Shown piece by piece: positions 1-9,243 of a DNA stretch of 64,000 nucleotides. Source of the DNA: Noviherbaspirillum pedocola (GTDB taxonomy: Bacteria > Pseudomonadota > Gammaproteobacteria > Burkholderiales > Burkholderiaceae_D); the NCBI RefSeq assembly GCF_016632335.1, contig NZ_JAEPBG010000004.1, forward strand, positions 62,001 through 126,000, given 5' to 3'. The notes under the pieces were generated by a model. It was not told where the DNA came from and made no database searches. It worked only from the letters and a program-made list of their open reading frames with translations. Both the position numbers and the translations under genes were made by a program. The number at the start of each line of letters is the position of its first letter. Positions within the stretch are counted from its first letter, which is position 1.

Positions 1-1
1 G

Positions 2-739
2 CAGGCGCTGACCAACCTGGCATCGAAGAACAGCCTCGTCATCGGCGTGGGCGGGCAGACGCAGGCGGCGGTGTACAAGATCGCCAAGCGCTTCCCGAAG
101 GTCAAGTTCTCCATCGTCGGCGGCAACCAGGGCGAATCGGCGCCGAACGTTGCGGGCTATGACGTCAAGCAGGCCGAGATCGCCTTTGTCGCCGGCGCGG
201 CCGCGGCCATGCTGTCGAAGAATGGCGCGGTCAGCTATGTCGGCGGCATGGAGATTCCATCGATCGTCAATGCCGGCAAGGAGTTCGGCAACGGCGCGCG
301 CTACATCAATCCCAACATCAAGTACGTCGAGAACTACACCGGCGATTTCGACAACGTCGCCAAGTCCAAGGAAGCCACGCTGGCCGCGATCGCGCAGGGC
401 GCCGATGTGCATTACCACATCCTGAACCTTGGCCTGCGCGGCATGGAGCAGGCCGCCAAGGAAAAGGGCACGCACATCATCGGCAGCTACACCGACCGCT
501 GCGGCAGCGATCCGCTGTACGTGGCCTACAGCATTACCGGCGTGGGCTATCAGGTGCGCTATGCCATTTCGCAGGCGGTGACCGGCGAATGGAAGCCAGG
601 CTACAAGGCCTTCGGCCTGGCCATGGGACCGGAATCCTCGGACATGAAAATCTGCAACGCCACGCCGGACCAGGTGAAAAAGCTCGAGCAGATCAAGAAG
701 GAAATCATGGAGCGCAAGATCAAGGTGCTCGAGGGCTGA
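2..739 (+). CDS. BMP-family ABC transporter substrate-binding protein (5' end missing)
   Basis: This is the C-terminal part of a basic-membrane-protein (BMP/PnrA-like) periplasmic binding protein, the ligand receptor of a nucleoside- or purine-type ABC importer. The reading frame is open to the left window edge, so signal peptide and start lie outside. Visible family features are the internal stretch FSIVGGNQGE, the segment IAFVAGAAAAMLS, and the C-terminal region with IIGSYTDRCGSDP and the charged tail. The stop overlaps the start of the ATPase gene (TGATG), and two permease genes follow, so this is the first visible gene of a four-gene transporter operon. The ligand cannot be read from sequence. 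The amidase genes downstream make a ureide, purine breakdown product or related nitrogen compound more likely than a free nucleoside (inference). Confidence 0.9.
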   Translation, partial: QALTNLASKNSLVIGVGGQTQAAVYKIAKRFPKVKFSIVGGNQGESAPNVAGYDVKQAEIAFVAGAAAAMLSKNGAVSYVGGMEIPSIVNAGKEFGNGARYINPNIKYVENYTGDFDNVAKSKEATLAAIAQGADVHYHILNLGLRGMEQAAKEKGTHIIGSYTDRCGSDPLYVAYSITGVGYQVRYAISQAVTGEWKPGYKAFGLAMGPESSDMKICNATPDQVKKLEQIKKEIMERKIKVLEG

Positions 740-2334
740 TGATGACAAGCGCCGCATCCGCCCCGATCGCCGAACCTGCACAGGCTGCGCAGCATGCGAT
801 CGGCGAACCCTGGCTCGCGCTGGCCGGCGTCGGCAAGCGCTTCGGCGCGATGCAGGCGCTTGCCAACGTCGACCTGACGATACGCGCCGGCGAAATCCAG
901 TGCCTGCTCGGTGAGAACGGCGCCGGCAAATCCACGCTGTGCAATGTGATCTTCGGCGTGCATGCGCCCAGCGAAGGCCGGATGACGCTCGATGGCGCGC
1001 CGTACCGGCCACAGGGGCCAGCCGATGCGCTGGGCAGCGGCATCGCGATGGTGCACCAGCATTTCAGCCTGGTGCCGGACATGACGGCGCTGGACAACCT
1101 GCTGCTGGGCCAGGCGCGCGGCATGCTGCGCCGGCGCGAGCAAGCCGAACGCATCACGCAACTGTCGCAGCGCTATGGCTTGTCGGTCGACCTCCATGCG
1201 CGCATCGATGCGCTTTCGGTCGGCGAGCGGCAGCGCGTGGAAATCATCAAGTGCCTGATGCGCGCGCCGCGCCTCCTGGTGCTCGACGAGCCGACCGCGG
1301 TGCTCCTGCCCGACGAGATCGCGGCCTTGCTCGCGGTGTGCCGCGAGGTGGCGCGCCAGGGATGCAGCGTGCTGCTGGTGACGCACAAGCTGGCCGAGAT
1401 CCGGCAGGTCGCCGATCGCGTCACGGTGCTGCGCGGCGGCATGGTGGTGGCGCAATCGCAGCAGCCCGCCAGCGACATGGAGCGCCTGGTGCGGGCGATG
1501 GTGTGGCGTGAAGGCGCCGATACAGCCGTAGTTGGGACAGCCGCGCCGGCAAAGGCGCCACCGCTGGCGCGACCGCGTCGCGCCAGCGAGGAAGTGCTGC
1601 AGATAGACGGGCTGTCCGTCATCGATGCGCAGGGCGTCACGCGCCTGGACAACTTCACGCATACGCTGTACCGCGGCGAGATCGTTGGCGTTGCCGGCGT
1701 CGAGGGCAATGGTCAAAGCGAGCTTGCCGCCGCGCTGTCCGGCATGACACGCCCGACGGCAGGCCGCTTCTTTGTGCGCGGCCAGGCAATGCAGGGGCGG
1801 CCGCCGCGCGAGATCACGCGCGCCGGCGTCGGCATCGTGCCCGAGGACCGGCATGCGCATGGCTGCATCAACGGCCTGTCGGTCGCGGAAAACCTGTTCC
1901 TGAATCGCTTCGAGCAATTCACCCGCTGGGGACGCGTCGACCGGCGCGCGATGGCTGCGCGTGCGCGCGAGCTGATGGCGCGCTACGACGTGCGCGCCGC
2001 CAGCGAGGCGGTCGCCTTCGGCGGCCTGTCCGGCGGCAACCAGCAGAAGGCGGTGATGGCGCGCGAGCTGACGCTGCCCGGCCTGGTGGCGCTGATTGCG
2101 GCGCAGCCTACGCGCGGCCTGGATGTCGGCGCGGTCGAAGCGGTGTATGGCCATATCCGGCGCGCGCGCGACGAAGGCGTCGGCGTGCTCTTGATCTCTT
2201 CCGAACTCGACGAATTGCTGAGCGTCGCCGATCGCATCCTGGTGCTGTACCGCGGGCGCATCGTCGGCGTATGCCCGTCCGGATTCGAACAACGCGAGCG
2301 CATCGGCGCACTGATGGCAGGACAACAGGCATGA
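739..2334 (+). CDS. ABC transporter ATP-binding protein, two fused ATPase domains
   Basis: Energy-coupling subunit of the BMP-type importer, with two ABC domains in one chain of about 531 residues (the NupO/RbsA-like layout). The first domain has Walker A GENGAGKST at about residues 58-66, signature LSVGERQRVEI and Walker B LLVLDEPT. The second has a degenerate P-loop (GVEGNGQSE) with an intact LSGGNQQKAV signature, as is usual for the second half in this family. In the second Walker B region the usual aspartate-glutamate is replaced (LVALIAAQPTRG), so only the first site is likely to hydrolyse ATP well. The start is chosen at the ATG overlapping the stop of the binding-protein gene; a second ATG follows at once. 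The 3' end overlaps the first permease start by four bases, so the genes are translationally coupled. Confidence 0.92.
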   Translation: MMTSAASAPIAEPAQAAQHAIGEPWLALAGVGKRFGAMQALANVDLTIRAGEIQCLLGENGAGKSTLCNVIFGVHAPSEGRMTLDGAPYRPQGPADALGSGIAMVHQHFSLVPDMTALDNLLLGQARGMLRRREQAERITQLSQRYGLSVDLHARIDALSVGERQRVEIIKCLMRAPRLLVLDEPTAVLLPDEIAALLAVCREVARQGCSVLLVTHKLAEIRQVADRVTVLRGGMVVAQSQQPASDMERLVRAMVWREGADTAVVGTAAPAKAPPLARPRRASEEVLQIDGLSVIDAQGVTRLDNFTHTLYRGEIVGVAGVEGNGQSELAAALSGMTRPTAGRFFVRGQAMQGRPPREITRAGVGIVPEDRHAHGCINGLSVAENLFLNRFEQFTRWGRVDRRAMAARARELMARYDVRAASEAVAFGGLSGGNQQKAVMARELTLPGLVALIAAQPTRGLDVGAVEAVYGHIRRARDEGVGVLLISSELDELLSVADRILVLYRGRIVGVCPSGFEQRERIGALMAGQQA

Positions 2335-3425
2335 ATCTTCGCTTTTCCCCCAAACTCGTTTTGCCCGCGCCGCCGCTGGCCGCCGCGCCGATTCTGCTGC
2401 CCTGCGCGGCGGCCGCGATCGCGCTGGCGATTGGCATCGCGCTCATTGCCGCCACCGGCGCGAACGTGAGCGAAGCGCTGGCGGCCTTCGCTGACGGCGC
2501 CTGGGGCTCGCCGTATGCGATCGCCGCTTCGATCAACCGTGCGCTGGTGTTCGCGCTGATCGGGCTCGGCTTCGTGCTGGCCGACCGCGCCCGGCTGACC
2601 AATGTCGGCGGCGAAGGCCAGATCGCCGTCGGCGGCATCGTCGCCACCGCGGTCTGCCTGTATGGCCATGTCGCGGCCCTGCCCTTCGGCCTGTCTTTCC
2701 TGCTGCCGCTGGCCGCAGCCAGCGCCGCCGGCGCGCTGTGGGGCGCGCTGCCGGGCCTGCTGAAAGCCAGGGCCGGCACCAATGAAGTGATCAGCACGCT
2801 GATGCTGTCCTTCATCGGCATCTGGCTCCTGTACTGGAGCGTGCAGTCCGAGGCGCTGCTGCGCCAGCCGATGACCAATTCCGGCACCCTGCCCGAATCG
2901 CTGGAAATACCGGCGTCGACGAAGCTGCCCTTCTTCTTCGGCGACGATGCCATGCCGCTGCACATCGGCCTGCCGATAGGCATCGTGCTGGCGATCGCCA
3001 TCGCCTGGCTGCTCTCGCGCAGCCTGTTCGGTATCCATCTGCGCTCGGTCGGCCTGAATCCGCAGGCCGCGGCCCAGGCCGGCATGCCGATCACGCGCAG
3101 CATCGTGCTGGCGATGACGCTGGCCGGCGCGCTCGGCGGCCTGGCCGGCGGCATCATGCTGCAGGGCGACCAGACCGTGCTCAAGGCCGGCTTTTCATCG
3201 GGCTACGGCTTCGATGGCCTGGTGGTAGGCCTGCTGGCGCGCGGCTCGGTGCCCGGCGTGCTCGCGGGCGCCCTGCTGTTCGGCTTCCTGCGCTCGGGCG
3301 GCATCAACATGGAGATGGTCGCATCGGTGCCTTCGGCGCTGGTGCTGGTGGTCCAGGGCATCATCATTCTCACGCTGGCCGGCATGCATCTCCGGTCACG
3401 CGGCACGACGGGAGCCAAGGCATGA
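2331..3425 (+). CDS. ABC transporter permease (BMP/nucleoside type), first subunit
   Basis: Integral membrane subunit of about 364 residues in the BPD_transp_2 family (YufP/NupP-like). Hydrophobic segments run through most of the chain. The conserved core reads LTNVGGEGQIAVGG and later GTNEVISTLMLSFIG, both typical of nucleoside-type permeases of this family. The ATG at 2331 overlaps the ATPase stop (ATGA), which fixes the start. The 3' end overlaps the next permease the same way. It pairs with that permease to form the heterodimeric channel. Confidence 0.9.
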   Translation: MNLRFSPKLVLPAPPLAAAPILLPCAAAAIALAIGIALIAATGANVSEALAAFADGAWGSPYAIAASINRALVFALIGLGFVLADRARLTNVGGEGQIAVGGIVATAVCLYGHVAALPFGLSFLLPLAAASAAGALWGALPGLLKARAGTNEVISTLMLSFIGIWLLYWSVQSEALLRQPMTNSGTLPESLEIPASTKLPFFFGDDAMPLHIGLPIGIVLAIAIAWLLSRSLFGIHLRSVGLNPQAAAQAGMPITRSIVLAMTLAGALGGLAGGIMLQGDQTVLKAGFSSGYGFDGLVVGLLARGSVPGVLAGALLFGFLRSGGINMEMVASVPSALVLVVQGIIILTLAGMHLRSRGTTGAKA

Positions 3426-4342
3426 CAGCGGAAATGGTCGCAGTATTCATCGGTTCGTCGATCCGCTTTGCCGCGCCGCTTCTGCTCGGCGCCACCGGCG
3501 AACTGGTCAGCCAGCGCGCGGGCGTGTTGAACATGAGCCTGGAAGGCATGATGCTGACCGGCGCCTTCGCCGGCGCGGTCGGCTCGTGGGCCAGCGGCAA
3601 TCCGCTTCTCGGGCTGCTGTGCGGCGTGCTCGCGGTGATTCCGCTCGCCTTGCTGCAGGCGTTTCTCAGCATCCGGCTGCGGGCGAACCAGATCGTCACC
3701 GGCATCGGCATCAATATCCTGGCGCTGGGCGCAACCACGCTGGCTTACCGTGAGCTCTTCGGCAGCCGCTCGGACGCGGCGATCCCGGGGCTGTCCAAGT
3801 GGGCGCCGCCGCTGCTGCGCGACATCCCGTTGGTGGGGACGATGGTGTTCGAGCAGGTCTGGCTGCTTTACGCGGGCCTGGCCGTTATCGGGCTCACCGC
3901 CTTCGTGCTGCAGCGCACCGCGCTCGGACTCGCCCTGCATGCGAGCGGCGCGCAGCCGCGCGCGGCAGACAGCTGCGGCCTGTCCGTCACCGCGCTGCGC
4001 TATGGCGCGGTCGTGTTCGCGGGTGTGATGGCCGCCGTCGCCGGCTGCTTCATCTCGATCGGCGACATCCACACCTTCACCGAAGGCATGACCAACGGCG
4101 CCGGCTACCTGGCGATCGCCGCCATCATCTTCGGCAACTGGAAGCTCGGCCGCATGCTCGGCGCCTGCCTGCTGTTCGGCGCGGCGACGGCGCTGCAGTT
4201 CTTCCTGCCCAGCGTCGGCGTGAACGTGCCGAGCGCACTCCTGATCATGCTGCCCTACGTGCTGGCGCTGCTCGCGGTGGCCGGGCTGATGGGCCGGCAA
4301 ACCGCGCCGGCGGCGCTGGCCCAGCCTTACAGCCGGGCATGA
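3422..4342 (+). CDS. ABC transporter permease (BMP/nucleoside type), second subunit
   Basis: Second membrane subunit of about 306 residues (YufQ/NupQ-like). The N-terminal half carries LGATGELVSQRAGVLNMSLEGMML, the hallmark segment of this permease group, followed by multiple hydrophobic helices. ATGA overlap with the preceding permease indicates coupled translation. A 36-bp gap separates it from the small AtzG-like gene, so the transporter and the amidase genes probably share one transcript. The length is normal and nothing looks broken. Confidence 0.9.
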   Translation: MTAEMVAVFIGSSIRFAAPLLLGATGELVSQRAGVLNMSLEGMMLTGAFAGAVGSWASGNPLLGLLCGVLAVIPLALLQAFLSIRLRANQIVTGIGINILALGATTLAYRELFGSRSDAAIPGLSKWAPPLLRDIPLVGTMVFEQVWLLYAGLAVIGLTAFVLQRTALGLALHASGAQPRAADSCGLSVTALRYGAVVFAGVMAAVAGCFISIGDIHTFTEGMTNGAGYLAIAAIIFGNWKLGRMLGACLLFGAATALQFFLPSVGVNVPSALLIMLPYVLALLAVAGLMGRQTAPAALAQPYSRA

Positions 4343-4378
4343 GATCCCAATTTTTCAACAAGGAAGCGAGGCGAAACG

Positions 4379-4573
4379 ATGACTTGGGAAGACCACGCCA
4401 GGGAGAGGGAGGCGTATGTCGGCGCGGCGCTGGCGCTGCACGGCTATGCCGCCGATGAAGCGCTGCGCCAGCGCGTGACGGCGCAGTTTGCGCGCATCGC
4501 GGACATCGCCGCCAGCTTTCTCGACGCCGATCTGCCGCTGGACGCGGAACCGGCCGCGCTGTTTCAGCCATGA
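4379..4573 (+). CDS. atzG: AtzG-like small amidase subunit (DUF4089)
   Basis: A 64-residue protein of the DUF4089/AtzG type, which acts like GatC: it binds and stabilises the large amidase subunit AtzE. The acidic, helical sequence and tiny size fit, and it sits directly in front of an AtzE-like gene, overlapping it by four bases (ATGA). A purine-rich stretch (GGAAGCGAGGCG) lies just before the ATG. AtzG was defined in cyanuric acid degradation, but very similar small proteins accompany amidases of the oxalurate (hpx) pathway, so the family does not fix the substrate. Confidence 0.82.
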   Translation: MTWEDHAREREAYVGAALALHGYAADEALRQRVTAQFARIADIAASFLDADLPLDAEPAALFQP

Positions 4574-5964
4574 TGCGCGCCAGTGACATTGCGCGGGCCG
4601 TCGCCGACGGCAGCCTGTTGGCGGTCGATGCGCTGCGCGCGAGCATGGAGCGCATCGAGCGGCTCGATCCGGCGTTGAACTGCTTCACCTCCCTGACGGA
4701 GGAGCGCGCCTGGCGCGAAGCGGCCGAGATCGATGCGCGGCGCGCGCGCGGCGAAGCCTTGCCGCCTTTGGCCGGCGTGCCCTACGCGGTGAAGAATCTG
4801 TTCGACATCGAAGGGGAAGTCACGCTCGCCGGCGGCGCGGTCAACCGCGGCAATGCGCCGGCCGCGCGCGACGCGGTGCTCGTCGAGCGCATGCGCGCAG
4901 CCGGGGCGGTGCTGGTCGGCGCGCTGAACATGGATGAGCATGCCTACGGCTTCACCACCGAGAACAGCCATTTCGGTCCGACCCGCAATCCGCGCGATAC
5001 CACGCGCAGCGCCGGCGGTTCTTCAGGCGGCTCGGCCGCGGCGGTGGCGGCCGGGATGGTGCCGATCAGCCTTGGGTCGGATACGAACGGCTCGATCCGC
5101 GTGCCCGCATCGCTGTGTGGCATCTTCGGCCTGAAACCCACCTTCGGCCGACTGCCGCGCGCCGGCAGCTTTCCCTTCGTGCACAGCCTCGATCACCTCG
5201 GACCCTTCGCTGCGAATGCGCAGGATCTGTCGCTCGCGTATGACGCACTGCTCGATGCGCCGCGCTCTTCCCGCATCGAACAGGGCATCGCGCACGGACT
5301 GCGCGTGGCTGTGCTCGGCGGCTGGTTCGAAGAGTGGGCATCGGGCGCTGCATGCGAGGCGGTCGCGCAAGTGAGTCACGCGCTCGGCGCCACACGCAAG
5401 CTCAGGCTCGCCGGCGCCGAGAAGGCGCGTGCCGCAGCCTTCGTCATCACCGGGGCGGAGGGCGGCGCGCTGCATCGTCGCCGGCTGATCGAGCGCTACG
5501 ACGAATACGAGCCGCTGTCGCGCGACCGCCTGATTGCCGGCAGCCTGATCCCGGCCGGCTGGGTCGCCCAGGCGCAGCGGGTGCGGCGCATGGTCTACGA
5601 AGAAGCGCTGGATCTGTTCGAGGACATCGATCTCCTGATCGCGCCGGCCACGCCCGTGCCGGCCACGCCGCTGGGCAGCGAGGAGATGGAAATCAATGGC
5701 AGGCGTGTGCCGACGCGCGCCAGCATGGGTTTGCTCACGCAGCCGATTTCCTGCATCGGCCTGCCGGTGTGCGCAGTGCCGGTATGGCCCGCACAGGCGG
5801 GCGGCCTGCCGGTCGGCGTGCAATTGATCGCCCCGCCATGGCGCGAGGATGTCTGCCTGGCCGCTGCCCGCGTGCTGGAAGCGGCGGGCTTGTGCGCCGC
5901 GCCGCCACACCCCAACCCGCATCGCCAAACTGACGAACCCTTTCCACTTTCCCACCATGCCTGA
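4570..5964 (+). CDS. atzE: AtzE-like amidase (1-carboxybiuret hydrolase family)
   Basis: Amidase-signature hydrolase of 464 residues. The Ser-cisSer-Lys triad is visible: Lys75 in [11 protein letters not shown], cis-Ser151 in [12 protein letters not shown] and the nucleophile Ser175 in [11 protein letters not shown]. With AtzG in front and an AtzH/HpxZ-like gene behind, the best match is the AtzE group, which deaminates 1-carboxybiuret to urea-1,3-dicarboxylate. A related group (HpxY type) serves oxalurate breakdown, so the exact ureide is uncertain. It should be a cytoplasmic heteromer with the AtzG subunit. The start overlaps atzG and the stop overlaps the next gene by eight bases. Confidence 0.85.
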   Translation: MMRASDIARAVADGSLLAVDALRASMERIERLDPALNCFTSLTEERAWREAAEIDARRARGEALPPLAGVPYAVKNLFDIEGEVTLAGGAVNRGNAPAARDAVLVERMRAAGAVLVGALNMDEHAYGFTTENSHFGPTRNPRDTTRSAGGSSGGSAAAVAAGMVPISLGSDTNGSIRVPASLCGIFGLKPTFGRLPRAGSFPFVHSLDHLGPFAANAQDLSLAYDALLDAPRSSRIEQGIAHGLRVAVLGGWFEEWASGAACEAVAQVSHALGATRKLRLAGAEKARAAAFVITGAEGGALHRRRLIERYDEYEPLSRDRLIAGSLIPAGWVAQAQRVRRMVYEEALDLFEDIDLLIAPATPVPATPLGSEEMEINGRRVPTRASMGLLTQPISCIGLPVCAVPVWPAQAGGLPVGVQLIAPPWREDVCLAAARVLEAAGLCAAPPHPNPHRQTDEPFPLSHHA

Positions 5965-6346
5965 GATCAACCGCCCTGATGTGCTGGCCGAGGTAAGGTC
6001 GGCCTTCGAGCGCTATGAAACCGCCCTTGTCTCCAACGATGTCGCGGTGCTGGACGAATTGTTCTGGAATTCGCCGCACACCCTGCGCTACGGCGCCACC
6101 GAGAACCTGTACGGCTATGACGCGATCCGCGCCTTCCGCGCGAACCGTCCCGCTGCCGGCCTCGAGCGCACGATACGGCGCGTGGTCATCACCAGCTATG
6201 GCGATGCGATGGCGACAGCGAACATGGAATTCGTGCGCGGTGGCAGCCAACGCATCGGGCGCCAGAGCCAGACCTGGATGAAGACGGACGCCGGCTGGCG
6301 CGTGGTTGCCGCGCATGTGAGCCTGCTCGATGCGGGCGCGAAATGA
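5957..6346 (+). CDS. atzH: AtzH/HpxZ-like protein (DUF3225, NTF2 fold)
   Basis: A 129-residue DUF3225 protein. The NTF2-like pattern is visible: an N-terminal helix ([29 protein letters not shown]), a central [18 protein letters not shown] segment and C-terminal strands ending in [13 protein letters not shown]. AtzH is a 1,3-dicarboxyurea deamidase in the biuret branch of cyanuric acid degradation; its homologue HpxZ belongs to oxalurate catabolism. The ATG at 5957 lies inside the 3' end of atzE in another frame, a tight operon arrangement. Together with AtzG and AtzE it makes a complete three-gene set; no AtzD-like ring-opening enzyme is visible. Confidence 0.82.
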   Translation: MPEINRPDVLAEVRSAFERYETALVSNDVAVLDELFWNSPHTLRYGATENLYGYDAIRAFRANRPAAGLERTIRRVVITSYGDAMATANMEFVRGGSQRIGRQSQTWMKTDAGWRVVAAHVSLLDAGAK

Positions 6347-6368
6347 GCCGCTGAGGAAGGGAAAGCCG

Positions 6369-7052
6369 ATGAAGAATCTCTTGCGCGTGCAGGCCCAGCC
6401 CTATGCGTATGCACTGCGGCCGGAAACGGCTGCGCTGGTGATGATCGACATGCAGCGCGACTTCATCGAGCCCGGCGGTTTCGGCGAAGCGCTGGGCAAC
6501 GATGTATCGACGCTGGCGGCTATCGTGCCGGCCGCGGCGGCGCTGCTCGACATCGCGCGTGCCCTGGGCATGCTGATCGTGCACACCCGGGAATCGCATC
6601 TTCCCGACTTGTCCGACTGTCCGCCGTCCAAGCGCGCGCGCGGCAATCCAGGGCTGCGCATCGGTGATCCAGGGCCAATGGGCCGGATCCTGGTGCGCGG
6701 CGAATACGGCAACGCGATCATCCCGGCGCTTGCGCCGCTGCCTGGGGAAATCCTGATCGACAAGCCCGGCAAGGGCGCGTTCCATGCGACGCCGCTGCAG
6801 CAGGAGCTGCAACGGCGCGGAGTGACGCATTTGATTTTCGCTGGCGTGACCACCGAAGTCTGCGTGCAGACCTCGATGCGCGAGGCCAATGACAGGGGTT
6901 ACGAATGCCTGCTGATCGAGGATGCAACGGCAAGCTACTTCCCCGAGTTCAAGGAGGCCACGCTGGCGATGATCCGCGCGCAGGGCGGCATTGTTGGATG
7001 GACTGCGACGCTGGAGGCGCTGCGCGAGGCGGCGGGATCGCGAGCAGTCTGA
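6369..7052 (+). CDS. Cysteine hydrolase of the isochorismatase-like family, biuret-hydrolase-like
   Basis: A 227-residue isochorismatase-fold amidohydrolase. The Asp-Lys-Cys triad is visible: Asp27 in VMIDMQRDF, Lys132 or Lys135 in DKPGKGAF, and Cys165 in [11 protein letters not shown]. The pattern [10 protein letters not shown], the run [14 protein letters not shown] and the [14 protein letters not shown] segment resemble biuret amidohydrolase (BiuH) and ureidoacrylate hydrolase (RutB). The start at 6369 follows a GAGGAAGGGAAAG ribosome-binding site. As last gene of the operon it could feed or follow AtzE/AtzH in a ureide pathway. Specificity for biuret is inference from resemblance and context. 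Confidence 0.85.
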   Translation: MKNLLRVQAQPYAYALRPETAALVMIDMQRDFIEPGGFGEALGNDVSTLAAIVPAAAALLDIARALGMLIVHTRESHLPDLSDCPPSKRARGNPGLRIGDPGPMGRILVRGEYGNAIIPALAPLPGEILIDKPGKGAFHATPLQQELQRRGVTHLIFAGVTTEVCVQTSMREANDRGYECLLIEDATASYFPEFKEATLAMIRAQGGIVGWTATLEALREAAGSRAV

Positions 7053-7114
7053 CCGGGTCCACTCCGCCCGGCTCCGCGCCCTGCCCCGGCCAGGTCAGCG
7101 CATGGGGATCGGCT

Positions 7115-7444
7115 TCAAGCCTCATGTGCGCCGGTTTGCGGCTTGCCGCGCAGTTTTCCTCTTAGCCTGGTGATGCCCGCTCCAGTCTTTTCCACGCCCT
7201 TGCGTACCCCTTTTTCGGTAGCGGCGGCGGCGCGCTCGATGCCGCGACCGACATGACGAACGCCTCGTTCAACGCCTTCGCCCGTCTTTTCCGCGCCATG
7301 GCGTATGCCTTCGCCGGTCTTGCGGGCCAGTCGCCCCACCTTTCCTTCGGTATCGGCCGCCATGCCGGCCGGCGCGTGCACGACGAGCAGCAAGACGATG
7401 CCGGCTGCTAGCGCCTTCGCCGGCGCATTGCGATGTGACTTCAT
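7115..7444 (-). CDS. Secreted, charged repeat protein of unknown function
   Basis: A 109-residue protein with an N-terminal signal peptide (LAAGIVLLLVVHAPAGMAA) and a mature part made of short degenerate repeats: EKTGEGI, EKTGEGV, EKGVRKG, EKTGAGI. The repeats are rich in Lys, Glu, Gly and Arg and probably form an extended amphipathic helix. I do not recognise a named family. The start at 7444 was chosen because the signal peptide begins there. It is divergent from the gene at 7639 and convergent with the hydrolase operon. A location in the periplasm is inferred from the signal peptide. Confidence 0.6.
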   Translation of the reverse strand: MKSHRNAPAKALAAGIVLLLVVHAPAGMAADTEGKVGRLARKTGEGIRHGAEKTGEGVERGVRHVGRGIERAAAATEKGVRKGVEKTGAGITRLRGKLRGKPQTGAHEA

Positions 7445-7638
7445 GGAGTGCGGGTTGGAGAGCAGTGGAAAGGCGCATTGTAGTCGAGCCTTGCAGAGGG
7501 AAACGGCACAGCGATACCTCGGGAATACCCCGAGCCGCGCACCCGCAGAGATAGCGGTTTCCTTGCGCATTGCCGTCATGGCGCGCACTGAAGGTCGATA
7601 TCGTTTGCCCGGTGTGCGGCCTATCGAGGAGAAAGACT

Positions 7639-8064
7639 GTGAAAGCATGGAAGAAGACTTTACTCGGCAGCATTCTGCTGTGCGCCTCGCTGGCGGTGTG
7701 CGGCGGGGCCGCGGCGCAGACGGTCGCCGCGCCGCCGGCCGGCACGGCTAGCGCCACGCCGGACAATGCGGTGCTACTGACGGTGTTCCTGAAGCATGAC
7801 CAGTCGCGCCCGCTGGGCGAGCTCAATGCGCAGTTGAAGCGCCAGGGCTTTTACCAGGCGTTTCCGCCGCAGGGCATGGAGGTCGTCAGCTGGTATGTGG
7901 CGATGGGCATTGGACAGGTCGTCACGCTACGTTTGCCGGCCACTCGCGTGCGCGAGGTCAATCGGGTGCTGGAAGATACGGCCTGGGGCGTATATCAGAC
8001 CGAATTCTTCCTGAGCTATGACTACAAGACCGTCGGCCTGGCCGAACACGAGAAGGCGAAATGA
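7639..8064 (+). CDS. Small periplasmic hypothetical protein
   Basis: A 141-residue protein that probably starts at a GTG (7639), preceded by a GAGGAGAAAG ribosome-binding site, because the signal peptide (KKTLLGSILLCASLAVCGGAAAQ) begins exactly there. The mature part contains NAVLLTVFLKHDQSRPLGELNAQL and VVTLRLPATRVREVNRVLEDTAWG, which suggests a small alpha/beta fold. No catalytic motif is visible and I do not recognise a named family. It ends 24 bp before the 3' end of the convergent TonB-like gene. Confidence 0.7.
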   Translation: MKAWKKTLLGSILLCASLAVCGGAAAQTVAAPPAGTASATPDNAVLLTVFLKHDQSRPLGELNAQLKRQGFYQAFPPQGMEVVSWYVAMGIGQVVTLRLPATRVREVNRVLEDTAWGVYQTEFFLSYDYKTVGLAEHEKAK

Positions 8065-8087
8065 AGCGCGGCTGAGCCGATTTCACG

Positions 8088-8993
8088 TCAGCGCACGAAG
8101 AACTCCTGTTTCAGGAAATCTTCGAGGCCGGCATTGTCTTCCCTGCGCGCCGACAGCATCACCACGCGGCCAAGACGATGTGAGTCCCAGCTGAAGTCGC
8201 CGGATTCATGCTTGCGAATGATCTCGATCATCTTGCGCACGATGGCCGTTTCCACGTCGCCGTTGGCTCCGGCGTCGACTTCGACCAGCTCGCGCGCGGC
8301 GGCGCGGCTGTCGTTGTCCCAGCCGCGGAACAGGAACTCGGCGTTGCGCACGCCCATGCGCGTGATATGAAAAATCCCGCCGTCGGATTTGCGGCCGCGC
8401 GCCTGGGCGACGCTGAAGGCAACGTTCGCGCGCGCCACGTCGTCTCCCTGCGGCTTGCTGTCCGTGGCGTTCGACGACGCACCCGGCGACGGTATGCCGG
8501 CGGCGCGGCGGCGCTCGCGCGCCGCAGCGACCATTTCCGACATGTCAGCGGGCGGGGCTGAACCTGGGGCCGCTGGCGCAGCGGGTGCACTCGGTGCCGC
8601 CATCGACGGCGCAGTCGATGGCGCACGGCGCGGCTCGGCGCGCCTGGCCAGGGGGACGCGCGGCGGCGCGGCGCGTTCCGGCGGCGTGGGCGTGCGCGGC
8701 GCGACGCGCTTCTTCGCGGCTGGCGGAGAGGGCCGTGCCTCAGGCTCACGCGTTGCAAGGGGCGGCACCGGGCTCGCTGCAGGCGGCGCAGTCTTTGGTC
8801 CCAGCGGCTGCCGGTTCAGCTGCACGACCAGCGGCCCATGACTCTCGGTGCCCGCACTTTGCGGTTGCGGCGTCATGTGCGATCGGAAGAATAGAAACAG
8901 CAGCACATGCAGCAGCAGCGACATGCCGATGCCGGCGGCAATGCGGATGCGAATACGGGTGCGATGTTGTTGGGAAGGACTGGACTGCTTCAT
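8088..8993 (-). CDS. TonB-like proline-rich membrane protein
   Basis: A 301-residue protein with one N-terminal transmembrane helix (GIGMSLLLHVLLFLFF) preceded by Arg-rich cytoplasmic residues. A long Pro/Ala/Arg-rich spacer follows, then a folded C-terminal region of about 110 residues. The first part looks like TonB/TolA N-termini (SLLLHVLL is typical). The C-terminus (GIFHITRMGVRNAEFLFRGW and following) does not match a TonB C-terminal domain that I can recognise. It may span the periplasm. The start at 8993 is the first Met before the helix; upstream in-frame codons lack a plausible signal. Confidence 0.65.
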   Translation of the reverse strand: MKQSSPSQQHRTRIRIRIAAGIGMSLLLHVLLFLFFRSHMTPQPQSAGTESHGPLVVQLNRQPLGPKTAPPAASPVPPLATREPEARPSPPAAKKRVAPRTPTPPERAAPPRVPLARRAEPRRAPSTAPSMAAPSAPAAPAAPGSAPPADMSEMVAAARERRRAAGIPSPGASSNATDSKPQGDDVARANVAFSVAQARGRKSDGGIFHITRMGVRNAEFLFRGWDNDSRAAARELVEVDAGANGDVETAIVRKMIEIIRKHESGDFSWDSHRLGRVVMLSARREDNAGLEDFLKQEFFVR

Positions 8994-9243
8994 CGAAAAA
9001 GGCGTTGGCGGGCTGCAAGCCATGAAAAGGCCGGTGCAGTATGACATGGTCGGCTTGCCCGCGTTCCGGCGGCGACGCAAGTGTAACGTCCGCCCTCCCA
9101 TTGCAGCCATTTCCCTGCGCGCATGTCCTTGGGCTTGCGCCGTTTCGTGTACCTGCACAGCGCGGCCCGCTATGCTTTGCGCTCGCCGGCGCACCCGCAG
9201 CAAGCCACACGTCCAGCGAAAAGGAAGGGAGAAAGCAAGAGCA

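Noticed and set aside
601-2325. Long open frame on the minus strand opposite the ABC ATPase gene
   Set aside because: It is the antisense shadow of a high-GC gene: His/Arg/Gln/Ala-rich translation, no domain, and the opposite frame has intact Walker and signature motifs.
6200-6230. GGCGACAGCG in atzH and similar words in coding sequence as further WYL operators
   Set aside because: Only half-sites inside genes, without the second arm at the five-base distance.
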